This document shows, in pieces, positions 16,352 to 25,620 of a stretch of DNA of 64,000 nt. The DNA is from Marispirochaeta sp. GTDB lineage: Bacteria > Spirochaetota > Spirochaetia > JC444 > Marispirochaetaceae. Where the stretch lies: contig NZ_OY764214.1 of the NCBI RefSeq assembly GCF_963668165.1, forward strand, positions 1-64,000, in the 5' to 3' direction. The notes under the pieces were generated by a model. That model searched no databases. It was not told the origin of the DNA and worked only from the letters and a program-made list of their open reading frames with translations. The position numbers and the translations under genes were made by a program. Position 1 is the first letter of the stretch, and each line of letters starts with the position of its first letter.

Positions 16352-18378
16352 GCGCCCTCCATGTACTGGTGTATTTTTCTCGGGGGCAGGGGAAAACGGT
16401 CAAAGTAGACCCCCGACGCCTGGCTCAAGGCGGCGGTAAAGGCCGGAGGTATCATAATATAGGGCAGATCGCCGATACCGGATGGGAACTTCTGCCTGGA
16501 GTTACGGCTGAAGCTGATGCTGACCGGCGGAATATCAAGAAGGTTGGGAAGGTGAAAGGGCGACTCCGGATCTTCAAGATTTTTCAGGTTGACCGTGCAG
16601 CCTTCTATGGCATGCAGTATTCCGGTTTCAAGGGAGCTTTCCGCCCGGTGCCGGTGAAGGACTTCGCCGCAGTCAACAGCGACCCAGACCCCGCGGATAC
16701 TTTTTTCCAGCAATATGGGGTTGAGTTCCAGCTCTACAACGCAGGCTGCCCAGGTCCGGGCTGCGTAAGGGCTGCCCTGGAGCTGCGATTCCTCCCAGCG
16801 GTCCTTCGCCGGCATCCGGAAGGATCTGGAAGCTTCGATAGGCAGGGGATTTCTGAAGCGCTTCTTCTTGATGGCTTCACAGCACCGTTCAACCAGACGG
16901 TAGACCACCGTGATGTTCCGGGAAAGACCGGATGGACCGCTGTCCGGAATACGGTCTGTATCGTCATTGATAATATGGACACCGTCCCGGGGTACTCCCA
17001 GTATCTCCGCTGCCCTGCGCTGTGCCAGAGAGGCGGTTTTATGGATACCGGAAAGGCCGGAGGTATAAATATACAGGTCTCCCTCGGATTCAAGCCGGGC
17101 GGTAACCTTGAAGCGTTCGGTCTCCTCTCCGCGGCCGAAAAAGCCGTTTCCCTGATAGACCCCGGCGATTCCTATACCTCTTAAGGGCCGGTTCTCCTGC
17201 TCCGGATTGCTGCGCCGCTTTTTTGCCAGTTCGTAGGCGGCATGTTTGCGGCTGAAATCGGAGGCTGCGGCTGCCCTGCTAAGAAGTTCCGCCAAAGGGC
17301 TTTCTTTTTCGTTCAGGTTACGGAGTTTCCAGTTCAGGGGATCTGTCTGGGATACTTCGGCGATCAGGCTGGCGTGGGTTTCGGAGGCAAAAAAACACCC
17401 TGCAAGGCCCGCCCCCGGCGAGAAATCCAGGGGACGCCGGGTTGTCTCTATGAGTCTGGTCGTAACTGAGACGTTCTCGCAGGTATAATTGCCAGCTGCC
17501 GCGGCCGAAGCCCTCTGCAGTGCTTCGTCGGAATAAACGGGAAATGCACCGGATTCAAGGTTGACCGTAACATCGATAGCCGCCAGATTGCCGTTTTTGT
17601 CCATGGCGGACCGGTGCGTGATGGCAACGGGAGTCCCCCGGGGCCCATTATAAAGAAGCTCATTAGCGCTGAGAACGAGTTTGGCACTTTTTCCGGAGAT
17701 ACTCGATGCAAGAGCGGCGTAAGCTGCCAGAAAAGAGGGGTACCAGAGTTTTTCGTCAAACTGGGCGCTGTAGGCGGTTCTTCGCACGGTAATATCCGAC
17801 TGCCGCATACTGAGTACCCTCGCGACAGTGGACTGTACATGGTGCAGCCACTGGGTTGATGAATAGACCACAAGACGCCCATCTTCGAAACGGGCGAAAG
17901 CCCCCTGGGCATCCAGGGACCATGGAAGGGTTTCATCCACATAGTAATTGCCTTCAAGGACCTGAAATGCGGTTTTCAGTACCTTGCCGGGGTTTCCTCT
18001 GCTGAGGCTGTGTTCCTTAATAACCTGTTCGTCGAAATAATTTTCAAAGGGGGGCAGCACAGTAATGTTACGGTAATCAATGCTTACATAACGGGCAAAC
18101 TCATCCATATCCCGGCGGTTTTCCCCGGCGATCAGCAGCACCGGCTGACCAAGGTAACGTATCACTCCCTCCGCCAGCAGTGGGATCTTCCCCGAGGATA
18201 GATGAATTCGGTTCTCTCCGGGAATATCCTGGGCCCCCAGAACGAACATTCCATCCGGGGGATCAGGATAGCTGATCATGTTAATATTTCCCCGTTCTAC
18301 CTGGGAACGGACAATAGAGACATACAGCATGGAAGAGTCAAAGTAATCGTCTATGTACTGAATGCGCCGATGTTCCAT
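16348..18378 (-). CDS. xanthine dehydrogenase-like large (molybdopterin) subunit with degenerate active site
   Basis: A 676-aa protein clearly related to the molybdenum-binding subunit of xanthine dehydrogenases but shorter than the usual 750-790 aa. Family features remain: the N-terminal domain with RYLGQPVLLIAGENRRDMDE, and a C-terminal domain with WAACVVELELNPI and VAVDCGEVLHR. The cofactor loops are eroded. The expected GGGFGGK reads SAQFDEK at about 204-210, the FRGFG-type loop reads FSPGAGLAGCFF, and the catalytic Glu of the VGEPP motif is Asp in GIGDLP (Asp637). Either the enzyme uses other residues or it no longer handles molybdopterin. It starts 9 bases after the aminotransferase gene in a seven-gene operon. 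Confidence 0.8.
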   Translation of the reverse strand: MEHRRIQYIDDYFDSSMLYVSIVRSQVERGNINMISYPDPPDGMFVLGAQDIPGENRIHLSSGKIPLLAEGVIRYLGQPVLLIAGENRRDMDEFARYVSIDYRNITVLPPFENYFDEQVIKEHSLSRGNPGKVLKTAFQVLEGNYYVDETLPWSLDAQGAFARFEDGRLVVYSSTQWLHHVQSTVARVLSMRQSDITVRRTAYSAQFDEKLWYPSFLAAYAALASSISGKSAKLVLSANELLYNGPRGTPVAITHRSAMDKNGNLAAIDVTVNLESGAFPVYSDEALQRASAAAAGNYTCENVSVTTRLIETTRRPLDFSPGAGLAGCFFASETHASLIAEVSQTDPLNWKLRNLNEKESPLAELLSRAAAASDFSRKHAAYELAKKRRSNPEQENRPLRGIGIAGVYQGNGFFGRGEETERFKVTARLESEGDLYIYTSGLSGIHKTASLAQRRAAEILGVPRDGVHIINDDTDRIPDSGPSGLSRNITVVYRLVERCCEAIKKKRFRNPLPIEASRSFRMPAKDRWEESQLQGSPYAARTWAACVVELELNPILLEKSIRGVWVAVDCGEVLHRHRAESSLETGILHAIEGCTVNLKNLEDPESPFHLPNLLDIPPVSISFSRNSRQKFPSGIGDLPYIMIPPAFTAALSQASGVYFDRFPLPPRKIHQYMEGA

Positions 18379-18387
18379 ACAGTCTTT

Positions 18388-19574
18388 TTATTCCGCTTTA
18401 AGACCATTCTCAACTGCCCGTATAACCCTGTCAACCTGTGAGTCCCCCATTTTGGGATAGATCGGCAGACTCAGACAGCGTGAGTAGCTATCCAGTGCGT
18501 TGGGGAAATTTTCGGGAGTAAACGAGTAGCGGTCCCGGTAATAGGGCATCAGATGGAGGGGAATGTAGTGAACCGAGGTCCCGATACCCTGCTGCCGCAG
18601 AGATTCGATAAGCCTGTCCCGGGAGACCCGTGATCCATGAGAAAGCCTGAGTATATAGAGGTGCCAGGCATGTTCCCCCTGGCTTGTCGGAATCTCCAGT
18701 TCCGGGATACCTCTGAAGACCCTGGTATACGCGGCGGCGATCTTCTTTCTGCGGGTAAGGAATGCTCCGGCTTTTTTCAGCTGTACCCTGCCGATGGCGG
18801 CAGCCAGATCGGTGAGATTGTACTTGTACCCCGCCTCCACCACGCTGTAGCCCCACTGGGCCCGGGACGAGGTGTAACGGTCCCAAATGCTGCGGTCGAT
18901 TCCGTGGAGGCGCATGGTGCGTATCCGGGCTGCGATTCTGTCGTCGTCGGTTACAACCATTCCGCCTTCGCCTGTGGTAATGGTTTTAGTCGCGTAGAAG
19001 GAGTAGACCCCGGTTTTTCCCGAGGTCCCGGTCCAGCGGCCGTCGTCGGAGCGGACCGGAAAGGCATGAGCGGCGTCCTCCACGATAATCAGGCCGAACT
19101 CTTCGGCGATTGTACGGAGTTCGGTCAATAGGGGCAGGGTTCGCCGGCTACATGCACGGGTATCAGGGCCTTGAGCCTGCGTCCGTTCTTTTGCGCGGCC
19201 TGCAGCGTTTCCCGCAGCAGGGACGGATCCATGTTGAATCCCCCCGGGGAAATATCGGAGAACAGGAGTTCCGCCCCCCAGGTAACCGAACAACCTCGGC
19301 TGTGGCGGTAAAGGTGTAGGGGCTTGTTACAAACCGTGTCTCCGGGGGCCGATCCCCAGGGCCTCCAGGGACAGGTGCAGCCCCGCAGTGGCGGAATTGA
19401 GGGCCAGTGCGTGAGCTGCGCCGACTTCGGCCTTGAACTCCTCTTCAAAGGCCGTTGCTTCGCTTCTCGGTGGTCAGCCAGCCGGAGCGGAGGACCCGCA
19501 GTAACCGCCTCCTCCTCTTCTGCTCCCAGAGAGGGCAGGGCAAAGGGGATAAATTCAGTATCGGGGTTCGTCAT
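18388..19574 (-). CDS. DegT/DnrJ/EryC1-type sugar aminotransferase (several apparent frameshifts)
   Basis: A PLP-dependent aminotransferase of the family that adds an amino group to 4-keto or 3-keto nucleotide sugars, about 395 aa over the full span. The N-terminus reads [20 protein letters not shown] and later parts show [31 protein letters not shown], and the PLP-lysine region [21 protein letters not shown]-terminal [16 protein letters not shown] is typical. The frame breaks several times between 19120 and 19520, each time by an extra base in a short run (for example a C5 run near 19348). It starts 8 bases after the dehydratase gene, its natural partner. Confidence 0.8.
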
Positions 19575-19582
19575 CAGGGACC

Positions 19583-21041
19583 TCAAAGCTTAGGTATATA
19601 CCGCGCCAGGGTAGTGCGCAGGGCACGACGGTCGCGAAAGGTCTCAGGCCCGGTCAGGATCGAAGAAGCAGATTGGTTCAAGGTCCTGAATCAGTTCATT
19701 AAGGCTGCCCAGACTCGTTGTACGGTGCTTTAGCCTGAGAATGCGGGGAAAATCCGTAGCTTCGCTGGTTTCTCCATCGGCCCATAGCTTCTCGGTGAGT
19801 TTTTCGCCTTTCCGTAGTCCTATGTATTCGATTGGAATGTCTGTTCCCGGCTCGTAGCCGTAAAAAGCGGATCATTTGCTCCGCCAGTTCCTGTATTGGT
19901 ACAAGGTTCTCCCATGTCCAGCACATAGAGTTCTCCCCCCCGTTCCCAAGCCGCCGGATTTCAGTACCAGGGAGACAGCTTCGGGGATTGTCATAAAGTA
20001 GCGGGTTGCCTCGGGATCGGTAATGGTTACCGGTCCTCCTTTGAGGATCTGCTTTTTAAAGAGGGGTACGATGCTTCCCCTGCTGTCCAGAACATTCCCC
20101 GAAACGGAACTACCATAAAATGCTGGTTTTCCGTTGTTCCGGGCGAGAGCCAGTTTCTCGGAGATAAGCTTTGAGAGGCACCATAGACATATCGGGGTTC
20201 TACAGCCTTGTCGGTGGAGATCAGTACCAGCCGGGGTACACCGCTCTCCCGAACTGCCTCTACCAGGTGGAGGGTTCCGAAGACATTGTTCTTGACAATC
20301 TCGACGGGATTACTCTCTGCCCATGGGAACATGCTTGTAGGCGGCGCAATGGAAGATAATATCCGCCTTGAGCCGCTGGATAATGAAACGGGTAAACTCC
20401 CGGTCCTTAAGGTCCCCCACTACCGGAACCAGGGTGGCCTTTTCTCCTACTCCCTCTTCCTGGAGGATCTTCAACTCCTTTTCTATCTCATAGACGTTGT
20501 TTTCCCCGTTGTCGAACAGGTAGAGCCGTTCGGCACCGGCTGAGAGGAGCTGCCGGGAAAGCTCTGACCCGATGCTGCCCCCCGCTCCGGTAATGAGAAC
20601 CCGCTTATCCCGCAGATAGCTCAGAGTCTCCTTGAGGGGAATACGCACCGGGGTGCGGCCCAGCAGGTCTTCAACGGCGATCTCACGGGTTTGTATAAGG
20701 TGGGCATCACCATCAATGATCTGGGCAAGATTTGGAAGAATGCGGATGCGGTCAAAAGGCGCCGCAGAGAGGTGCTCGTAAATTGTTTTAAGCTGGTCGT
20801 TGGTGGCCCTGGGTATGGCAATCAGGGCTTCGTCTGCAGGATGGTCCCGAAAGAACTCACGTACCCGGGCAACAGGACCCAGCACCGTGATTCCGTCAAG
20901 GTTCGTGCCGATCTTCTGCGGATCATCGTCAAGAAAAGCGATAACACGGCCAAAAGTCCCTTTGGTCCTGATCTCCTCGGCAATTTTCCGGCCCGCGAAG
21001 CCCGCTCCCACTACATATAAGGTTCTACCGCTTTTTTGCAT
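19583..21041 (-). CDS. NDP-sugar dehydratase/epimerase, CapD/FlaA1-like (several apparent frameshifts)
   Basis: A soluble, short form of the CapD/PglF/FlaA1 family, about 485 aa, without the N-terminal membrane part. The first Rossmann unit is [20 protein letters not shown] and the second, catalytic one begins [20 protein letters not shown] (about residue 147). Further motifs are [12 protein letters not shown] and [18 protein letters not shown]. The family makes 4-keto-6-deoxy sugars from UDP-GlcNAc for glycans. Frames change near 20315-20335, 20190, 19920-20020 and around 19650; the tail reads [12 protein letters not shown]. It begins 2 bases after the NusG-like gene. I recall similar neighbours (Cap5D- and SpsC-like) in Treponema pallidum. 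Confidence 0.78.
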
Positions 21042-21043
21042 GC

Positions 21044-21598
21044 CTATTTTTCTTCTTTTTCGTTTTCTGCTGCTGTCTGGATCAGTTCAAAACCAAAATC
21101 CACCATAAAAGAGTTTTCGTACACACTCAGCCGGACTTTGGCCCGCCGCTTGCGCTTATCGACCTTGACAATTCGACCTTCAAGGCCTTTCAGGGGGCCT
21201 TCTTTAACCAGGATCCGGTTGTTCTCATCGAAGACAACCCTGGACGCTGCCACAGTTTCTCCGTGTTCCAGAAAATGGAGCAGGGTCCGGCGGTCTTCTC
21301 CATGGAGGGGTTCGATGTTGGTGTTCGATTTTAGAAACTTGTAAATCCCCTGAATGGGCCGCAGCGCCCAGTAAAGCTCCGGTTCCAGTTTCTCCGCTTC
21401 AATAAAGATATACCCCGGATAAATCGCTGCTGTTTCGGTCCGCGTCTTTCCCCGCCGGCGAATTGTAAGGGTCCGTTGAGGAAAAATCAGGCGGCCGTAA
21501 TTCTCTTCATCCAGACCGGCAATGCGCATGCCTGCCCGCGCGAGTTTGAGGATTCTGGCTTCTCCCCGGGTCTGAACCTGCAGTACAAAATACTCCAT
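21044..21598 (-). CDS. NusG paralogue (LoaP/RfaH-like antiterminator)
   Basis: A 184-aa protein beginning MEYFVLQVQTRGEARILKLA, with a NusG N-terminal (NGN) domain that includes the signature YPGYIFIEAE and a C-terminal KOW domain (LVKEGPLKGLEGRIVKVDKR). A start 16 codons further upstream (to 21646) is open but lacks family similarity. Housekeeping NusG normally sits beside secE and rplK; here it heads a surface-sugar operon, which is the hallmark of specialised paralogues such as RfaH, UpxY and LoaP. Those keep polymerase going through long glycan operons. The same role is inferred for this 8.6-kb unit. Confidence 0.82.
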   Translation of the reverse strand: MEYFVLQVQTRGEARILKLARAGMRIAGLDEENYGRLIFPQRTLTIRRRGKTRTETAAIYPGYIFIEAEKLEPELYWALRPIQGIYKFLKSNTNIEPLHGEDRRTLLHFLEHGETVAASRVVFDENNRILVKEGPLKGLEGRIVKVDKRKRRAKVRLSVYENSFMVDFGFELIQTAAENEKEEK

Positions 21599-21679
21599 CG
21601 ATGATGGGCACATTACCACGGATACGGAAAACCGATCAAGTCGCAAAAAATGCGGTCGATACTAGAACCGGAGGTATCC

Positions 21680-22214
21680 ATGGTTCGTCGTTTGTCATGC
21701 TTGGTGATTATCCTGGCATCTTTTGCTGTCGCTGCTTACAGCGACGCAATACTCATTTTTACCACCAATTCCCTTGATCCCGAGCGCACGGCTGTTATGG
21801 AACTGCAATCAGCGGTAGAGGACGGGGTTATGGCAGCTCTTTTTGATGCCGGACACATTGTATTTAATGCGGGAGTTGTGGCGGAGAATACCAAACCGAA
21901 AGGACCGTCGGACCGTCTTTCTCTGCGAATGGCCAAAAACGGTGGCGCCCTCTTTCTGCTGGAGATTGACCTCGTATACGAAGAACCGGAAACGCCGGAA
22001 GAAAAACTTACTGCCCCGTCGGCGCAATACCGTTTCTATGATGTATTGGGTGATGTGCTGCTGACACAGGGCAGTCTTACTCCCGGGGACGTGGAAAAAA
22101 AACCACGGCAACGCCGGCCCCAGAGAGATCAGTACCGCCATCGGTGGTGTAATCGCGGACCATGCTGCCTCGAAACTGCGGCTCAGAGGAGCCGGAGCCG
22201 CCGGTGAAGTGTAA
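21680..22214 (+). CDS. secreted hypothetical protein (one apparent frameshift)
   Basis: Starts at an ATG behind GGAGG and has a signal peptide (MVRRLSCLVIILASFAVAAY). The mature part is about 155 aa with no family I recognise; it contains ALFLLEIDLVYEEPE-like beta segments and might be an envelope protein. An A8 run at about 22097-22104 breaks the frame; with A7 the tail reads EISTAIGGVIADHAASKLRL and ends at 22214. It is divergent from the NusG operon and followed 12 bases later by the SPOR-domain gene. Confidence 0.6.
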
Positions 22215-22226
22215 GGAGACACGTGT

Positions 22227-23528
22227 ATGAACAGGACGCAGGTTACAGTTTTTATAATAATGATGCTATTAGCTGTTCCCCTGATCTCCCAGTCCGAATG
22301 GGAGGGAACAACAGCTATGGGCCGTTACGGGGAGTTCCCCTCTTCAGGTCTCTACGGAGCTTCGAACTCCTTTCCCCGCAACACTTTGGTAGAGGTATCA
22401 AATCTTGAAACAGGTTTAACAACAACAGTCCTGATTGTCGATCGGCTGGAGGATCCCGGACTTTTTCTGCTCCTTTCCCGGGATGCAGCGGAAAATCTGG
22501 GAATTCAGGATGATCAAATTGTCCGGTCCCGGGTACGTCTGGCGGACAACTCAGGACGTCTGTCTATCACGGACAGCGATCGTCCGTATCATCCTGATCC
22601 GGAAACAAACCCCGGCTCGGAAGATGAGCTTTTATTCCTCGACCGCTACGCGGAAACTCCCGAAACAGATAGTGCGCCAACACCTCCGGTTCCTCTGGCC
22701 GCTCCGCTGGCTGATTCGGAAGAGCTGTCTCAGGAGCCGGAAGGTCAGCCGGAACCGGAAACTGTCCCGCAAACTCCTCCTCCCGCGGTGGTAGCCGAGG
22801 TAGAAGCAGAGAAAGAGGTCTCCCCCGTGGCTCCGGAAACATCAGAGCTTCCCTCTGAAGGCCCGATAGTGGAAGAGCTCGTAGCCAGCGCGCCGGAAGA
22901 CGCGGGGATGGATCTGCCCCTCGCGGAGCCGGAGCTTAAAGACCAGACTGCTGCTGTGGGCGTAAGCGACAACCTGTACGGGGCTGTGGCGCCCGGGGAA
23001 GAAGAACTTGCGGTCAGCGATCTTCCGGTTCCGGAAGAAACAGAAAGGGAAGCCGCCATTGCTGAGCAGTTTCCTTTGCCCCAGCCTCCCTACAATGGAG
23101 AGGAAGAGAGCTTTGTCGCTGCTGTACCCAGTCTGATCGAGGAGCCTGAAATAGAAGAAGAGATTGCTGCAGCCCCTGCGGAGGAAGAAGTTCCCCCGGG
23201 TGAGACAGTCGTTGTTCTGGAGCCTGCCGAACCACGACCTCCGGAGACGGAGCCTGAAGCAGAAGCCGCCAGGCCGTCAGCGGTGCCTGTCGCCATGCAG
23301 ACGGATCCGGAATCCCTGTATCTGCAGCTTGGTGTTTATACCTCCCCGGTGAGTGCCGAGACAACTGCCGCACGCTTTAAGGGAACCTATCCGGTAATGG
23401 TATTGAATCAGAACAACGCATATTATAAGGTACTGGTCGGTCCCCTGTCGCCGGATGAAAGCGGTGCCCTTTTGATGAATTTCAAGGCGAAAGGCTTCCG
23501 GGACGCATTTATCCGAAAGGGCTATTAA
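22227..23528 (+). CDS. RlpA-like / SPOR-domain envelope protein
   Basis: A 433-aa protein with a signal peptide, an N-terminal double-psi beta-barrel related to RlpA (TLVEVSNLETGLTTTVLIVD, about residues 50-70), a long linker of about 230 residues rich in Pro, Glu and Ala, and a C-terminal SPOR domain (about 365-433, ESLYLQLGVYTSPVSAETTA). SPOR domains bind peptidoglycan stripped of stem peptides and place proteins at the division site. The usual RlpA DRGP motif reads DRLEDPG, so the lytic activity known for RlpA may be absent. The linker is long enough to span the periplasm. Confidence 0.75.
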   Translation: MNRTQVTVFIIMMLLAVPLISQSEWEGTTAMGRYGEFPSSGLYGASNSFPRNTLVEVSNLETGLTTTVLIVDRLEDPGLFLLLSRDAAENLGIQDDQIVRSRVRLADNSGRLSITDSDRPYHPDPETNPGSEDELLFLDRYAETPETDSAPTPPVPLAAPLADSEELSQEPEGQPEPETVPQTPPPAVVAEVEAEKEVSPVAPETSELPSEGPIVEELVASAPEDAGMDLPLAEPELKDQTAAVGVSDNLYGAVAPGEEELAVSDLPVPEETEREAAIAEQFPLPQPPYNGEEESFVAAVPSLIEEPEIEEEIAAAPAEEEVPPGETVVVLEPAEPRPPETEPEAEAARPSAVPVAMQTDPESLYLQLGVYTSPVSAETTAARFKGTYPVMVLNQNNAYYKVLVGPLSPDESGALLMNFKAKGFRDAFIRKGY

Positions 23529-23562
23529 TCGTGTGTATCAGAACAGAGAATAAGGGAGATCA

Positions 23563-25620
23563 ATGCCGGACCCGAAACAGGAGATTGACTCTTTAACTGA
23601 AAAGCTGCAGCAGTGGCAGCAGGAATACTATCAAAAGGCCCGACCATCGGTCTCCGACACCGAGTATGACCGGGTTTTTGATATGCTGAAGGAGCTTGAA
23701 GAGAAGCATCCCGGTTTACGGCGTCCGGACTCGCCCACGCTGCGGGTGGGAAGCGACCTTTCGGCGGAGCTTCCGGAGGTTGAGCATACCATTCCGGTAT
23801 TAAGCCTCGATAAAGCCTATACCGCAGCTGAGGTCGATGCCTGGGTGGCCAAGACGGCGAAAAACGCCGAAGAGGATCTCTCCTTCGTTATAGAAGAGAA
23901 GATTGACGGAGCTTCCATCGTGCTCTATTACGAGAATGGGCTGCTCGTCAGAGGTGTCACCCGGGGCAATGGTCATATCGGTAACGACGTAACCGACAAT
24001 ATTCGCACTATCCGCTCGGTACCCCTGCGTCTGTCGGAAGCTGTTTCCATTGCCGTTCGAGGAGAGGTTTTTCTTCCCCTGGACCGTTTTGATGAGATCA
24101 ATGCCGACCAGGAGGTCCCTTTTGCCAACCCACGTAATCTGGCGGCGGGTACCCTGCGGCGCAAGAAAAGCAGCGGGGTCGCTTTGCTTCCTCTGGATAT
24201 CTTTGTGTACGAGGGGTATATGTCCGGAAGCGACGAGGAACCCTTTGAACAGCACCATCTGGTGCTGGATTATCTGATAGGCCTTGGATTCAAGGTTAAT
24301 CCCCGGTTGGGGATTTTCGGTTCCCGCTGCACAGGACCGGTTTTTCGGAGCGAAGCGGGGCTTGAATTCTCCTCCGGACCCCTGGATGCGGTCGAGCCCT
24401 TTCTGGAACGTATGACCGCCGGGCGGAATAATCTTGGCTACGAGATAGACGGACTGGTTATCAAGGTGAACGAGCTTGAGTCCCGGGAGCGTCTTGGTTA
24501 CACCGGGCACCATCCCCGCTGGGCCATAGCCTATAAGTTTGAGTCTCCCCAGGCGGTAAGTATGGTGGAATCAATCGATGTCCAGGTCGGCCGTACAGGA
24601 CGCATAACTCCGGTTGCCAGGATCAAACCGGTGCGTATCGGCGGTTCAACTGTCTCCAATGTTACCCTCCACAATCAGCAGTACATAGAGGCCCTTGAGC
24701 TTGCGGAAGGAGATCAGGTCGCCGTCTCCAGGCGGGGAGATGTAATCCCCGCAGTGGAAAAGGTTATTGAAAAAGGGGAATCATCAGACCCGGTCTGGCA
24801 GATGCCTGAGATCTGCCCCTCCTGCGGCGGGACCCTGGAAGTGCGGGGGGCGCACCACTTCTGCGTTAACCGGCGCTGTCCTGATCAGGTCAGTGGGCGG
24901 ATAAATTTTTTTATTGCCCGGGACCAGATGGACATTGACGGGCTGGGACCGGAAACAGCCGCGGTCCTGCTGGACCAGGGTATCATAGCGGGAATAGAGG
25001 ATATCTATACCTTCGATGCCGAGAGGCTCAAGGGGCTTCCCGGCTTCGGAGAGAAGAAGATCGCCCTTTTACAAAAGGGAATAAAAGAAAGCCGAAAACG
25101 CCCTTTCAGGATCGTCCTTCCCAGTCTGGGGATCCCGGATCTGGGACAGAAGGCCGCGGAGCTTTTAATCGAGGCGGGATTCCGGGATGTGGATTCCCTG
25201 CTCGAGGCGGCGGACAAACATGATACCGAACATCTGGCGGGAATTCACGGAATCGGTGAAAAGACGGCAGCTTCCATACTGGAGAGCCTCCGGGATCCGG
25301 AACTCCGCAGACAGATCGATGCCCTGCGCAAAGCAGGCCTTAACTTCCGGGAAAAGGAGAGCGGGGCCGATGAGCAGCTTCCCCCGATTTTTGAGGGACA
25401 GGTCTGGTGTGTCACCGGCAGTTTTGAAAACTTCAAGCCCCGTTCCAAAGCCATGGAAGAGGTAAAAAAGCGGGGCGGCCGGGCAGTCGGCTCTGTTACA
25501 GGCACTGTTACCCACCTTCTGGCAGGAGAAGGAGCCGGCAGCAAGCTGGAAAAGTCCCGGGAACTGGGCATCGAGATTGTCAGCGAGGAGGAGTTCCTGC
25601 GTCTCCTGGAAGAATCCTGA
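23563..25620 (+). CDS. ligA: NAD-dependent DNA ligase LigA
   Basis: A 685-aa ligase joining nicks in replication and repair. The adenylated lysine is Lys113 in EEKIDGAS. Upstream is the Ia domain for NAD (KARPSVSDTEYDRVFDMLKE), downstream the OB fold (GRTGRITPVARIKPV), the four-cysteine zinc finger (CPSC...CVNRRC), helix-hairpin-helix repeats (LPGFGEKKIA, GIHGIGEKTAASI) and a C-terminal BRCT domain (FEGQVWCVTGSFENF). Length and motif order are normal and the frame is intact. Its TGA overlaps the next ATG (TGATG). Confidence 0.97.
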   Translation: MPDPKQEIDSLTEKLQQWQQEYYQKARPSVSDTEYDRVFDMLKELEEKHPGLRRPDSPTLRVGSDLSAELPEVEHTIPVLSLDKAYTAAEVDAWVAKTAKNAEEDLSFVIEEKIDGASIVLYYENGLLVRGVTRGNGHIGNDVTDNIRTIRSVPLRLSEAVSIAVRGEVFLPLDRFDEINADQEVPFANPRNLAAGTLRRKKSSGVALLPLDIFVYEGYMSGSDEEPFEQHHLVLDYLIGLGFKVNPRLGIFGSRCTGPVFRSEAGLEFSSGPLDAVEPFLERMTAGRNNLGYEIDGLVIKVNELESRERLGYTGHHPRWAIAYKFESPQAVSMVESIDVQVGRTGRITPVARIKPVRIGGSTVSNVTLHNQQYIEALELAEGDQVAVSRRGDVIPAVEKVIEKGESSDPVWQMPEICPSCGGTLEVRGAHHFCVNRRCPDQVSGRINFFIARDQMDIDGLGPETAAVLLDQGIIAGIEDIYTFDAERLKGLPGFGEKKIALLQKGIKESRKRPFRIVLPSLGIPDLGQKAAELLIEAGFRDVDSLLEAADKHDTEHLAGIHGIGEKTAASILESLRDPELRRQIDALRKAGLNFREKESGADEQLPPIFEGQVWCVTGSFENFKPRSKAMEEVKKRGGRAVGSVTGTVTHLLAGEGAGSKLEKSRELGIEIVSEEEFLRLLEES

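Noticed and set aside
21599-21680. RNA hairpins upstream of the NusG-like gene as a LoaP-type leader signal
   Set aside because: GCATTTTTTGC and ACCG/CGGT pairings can be drawn on the minus strand, but they are short and I found no promoter that would place them in the transcript.
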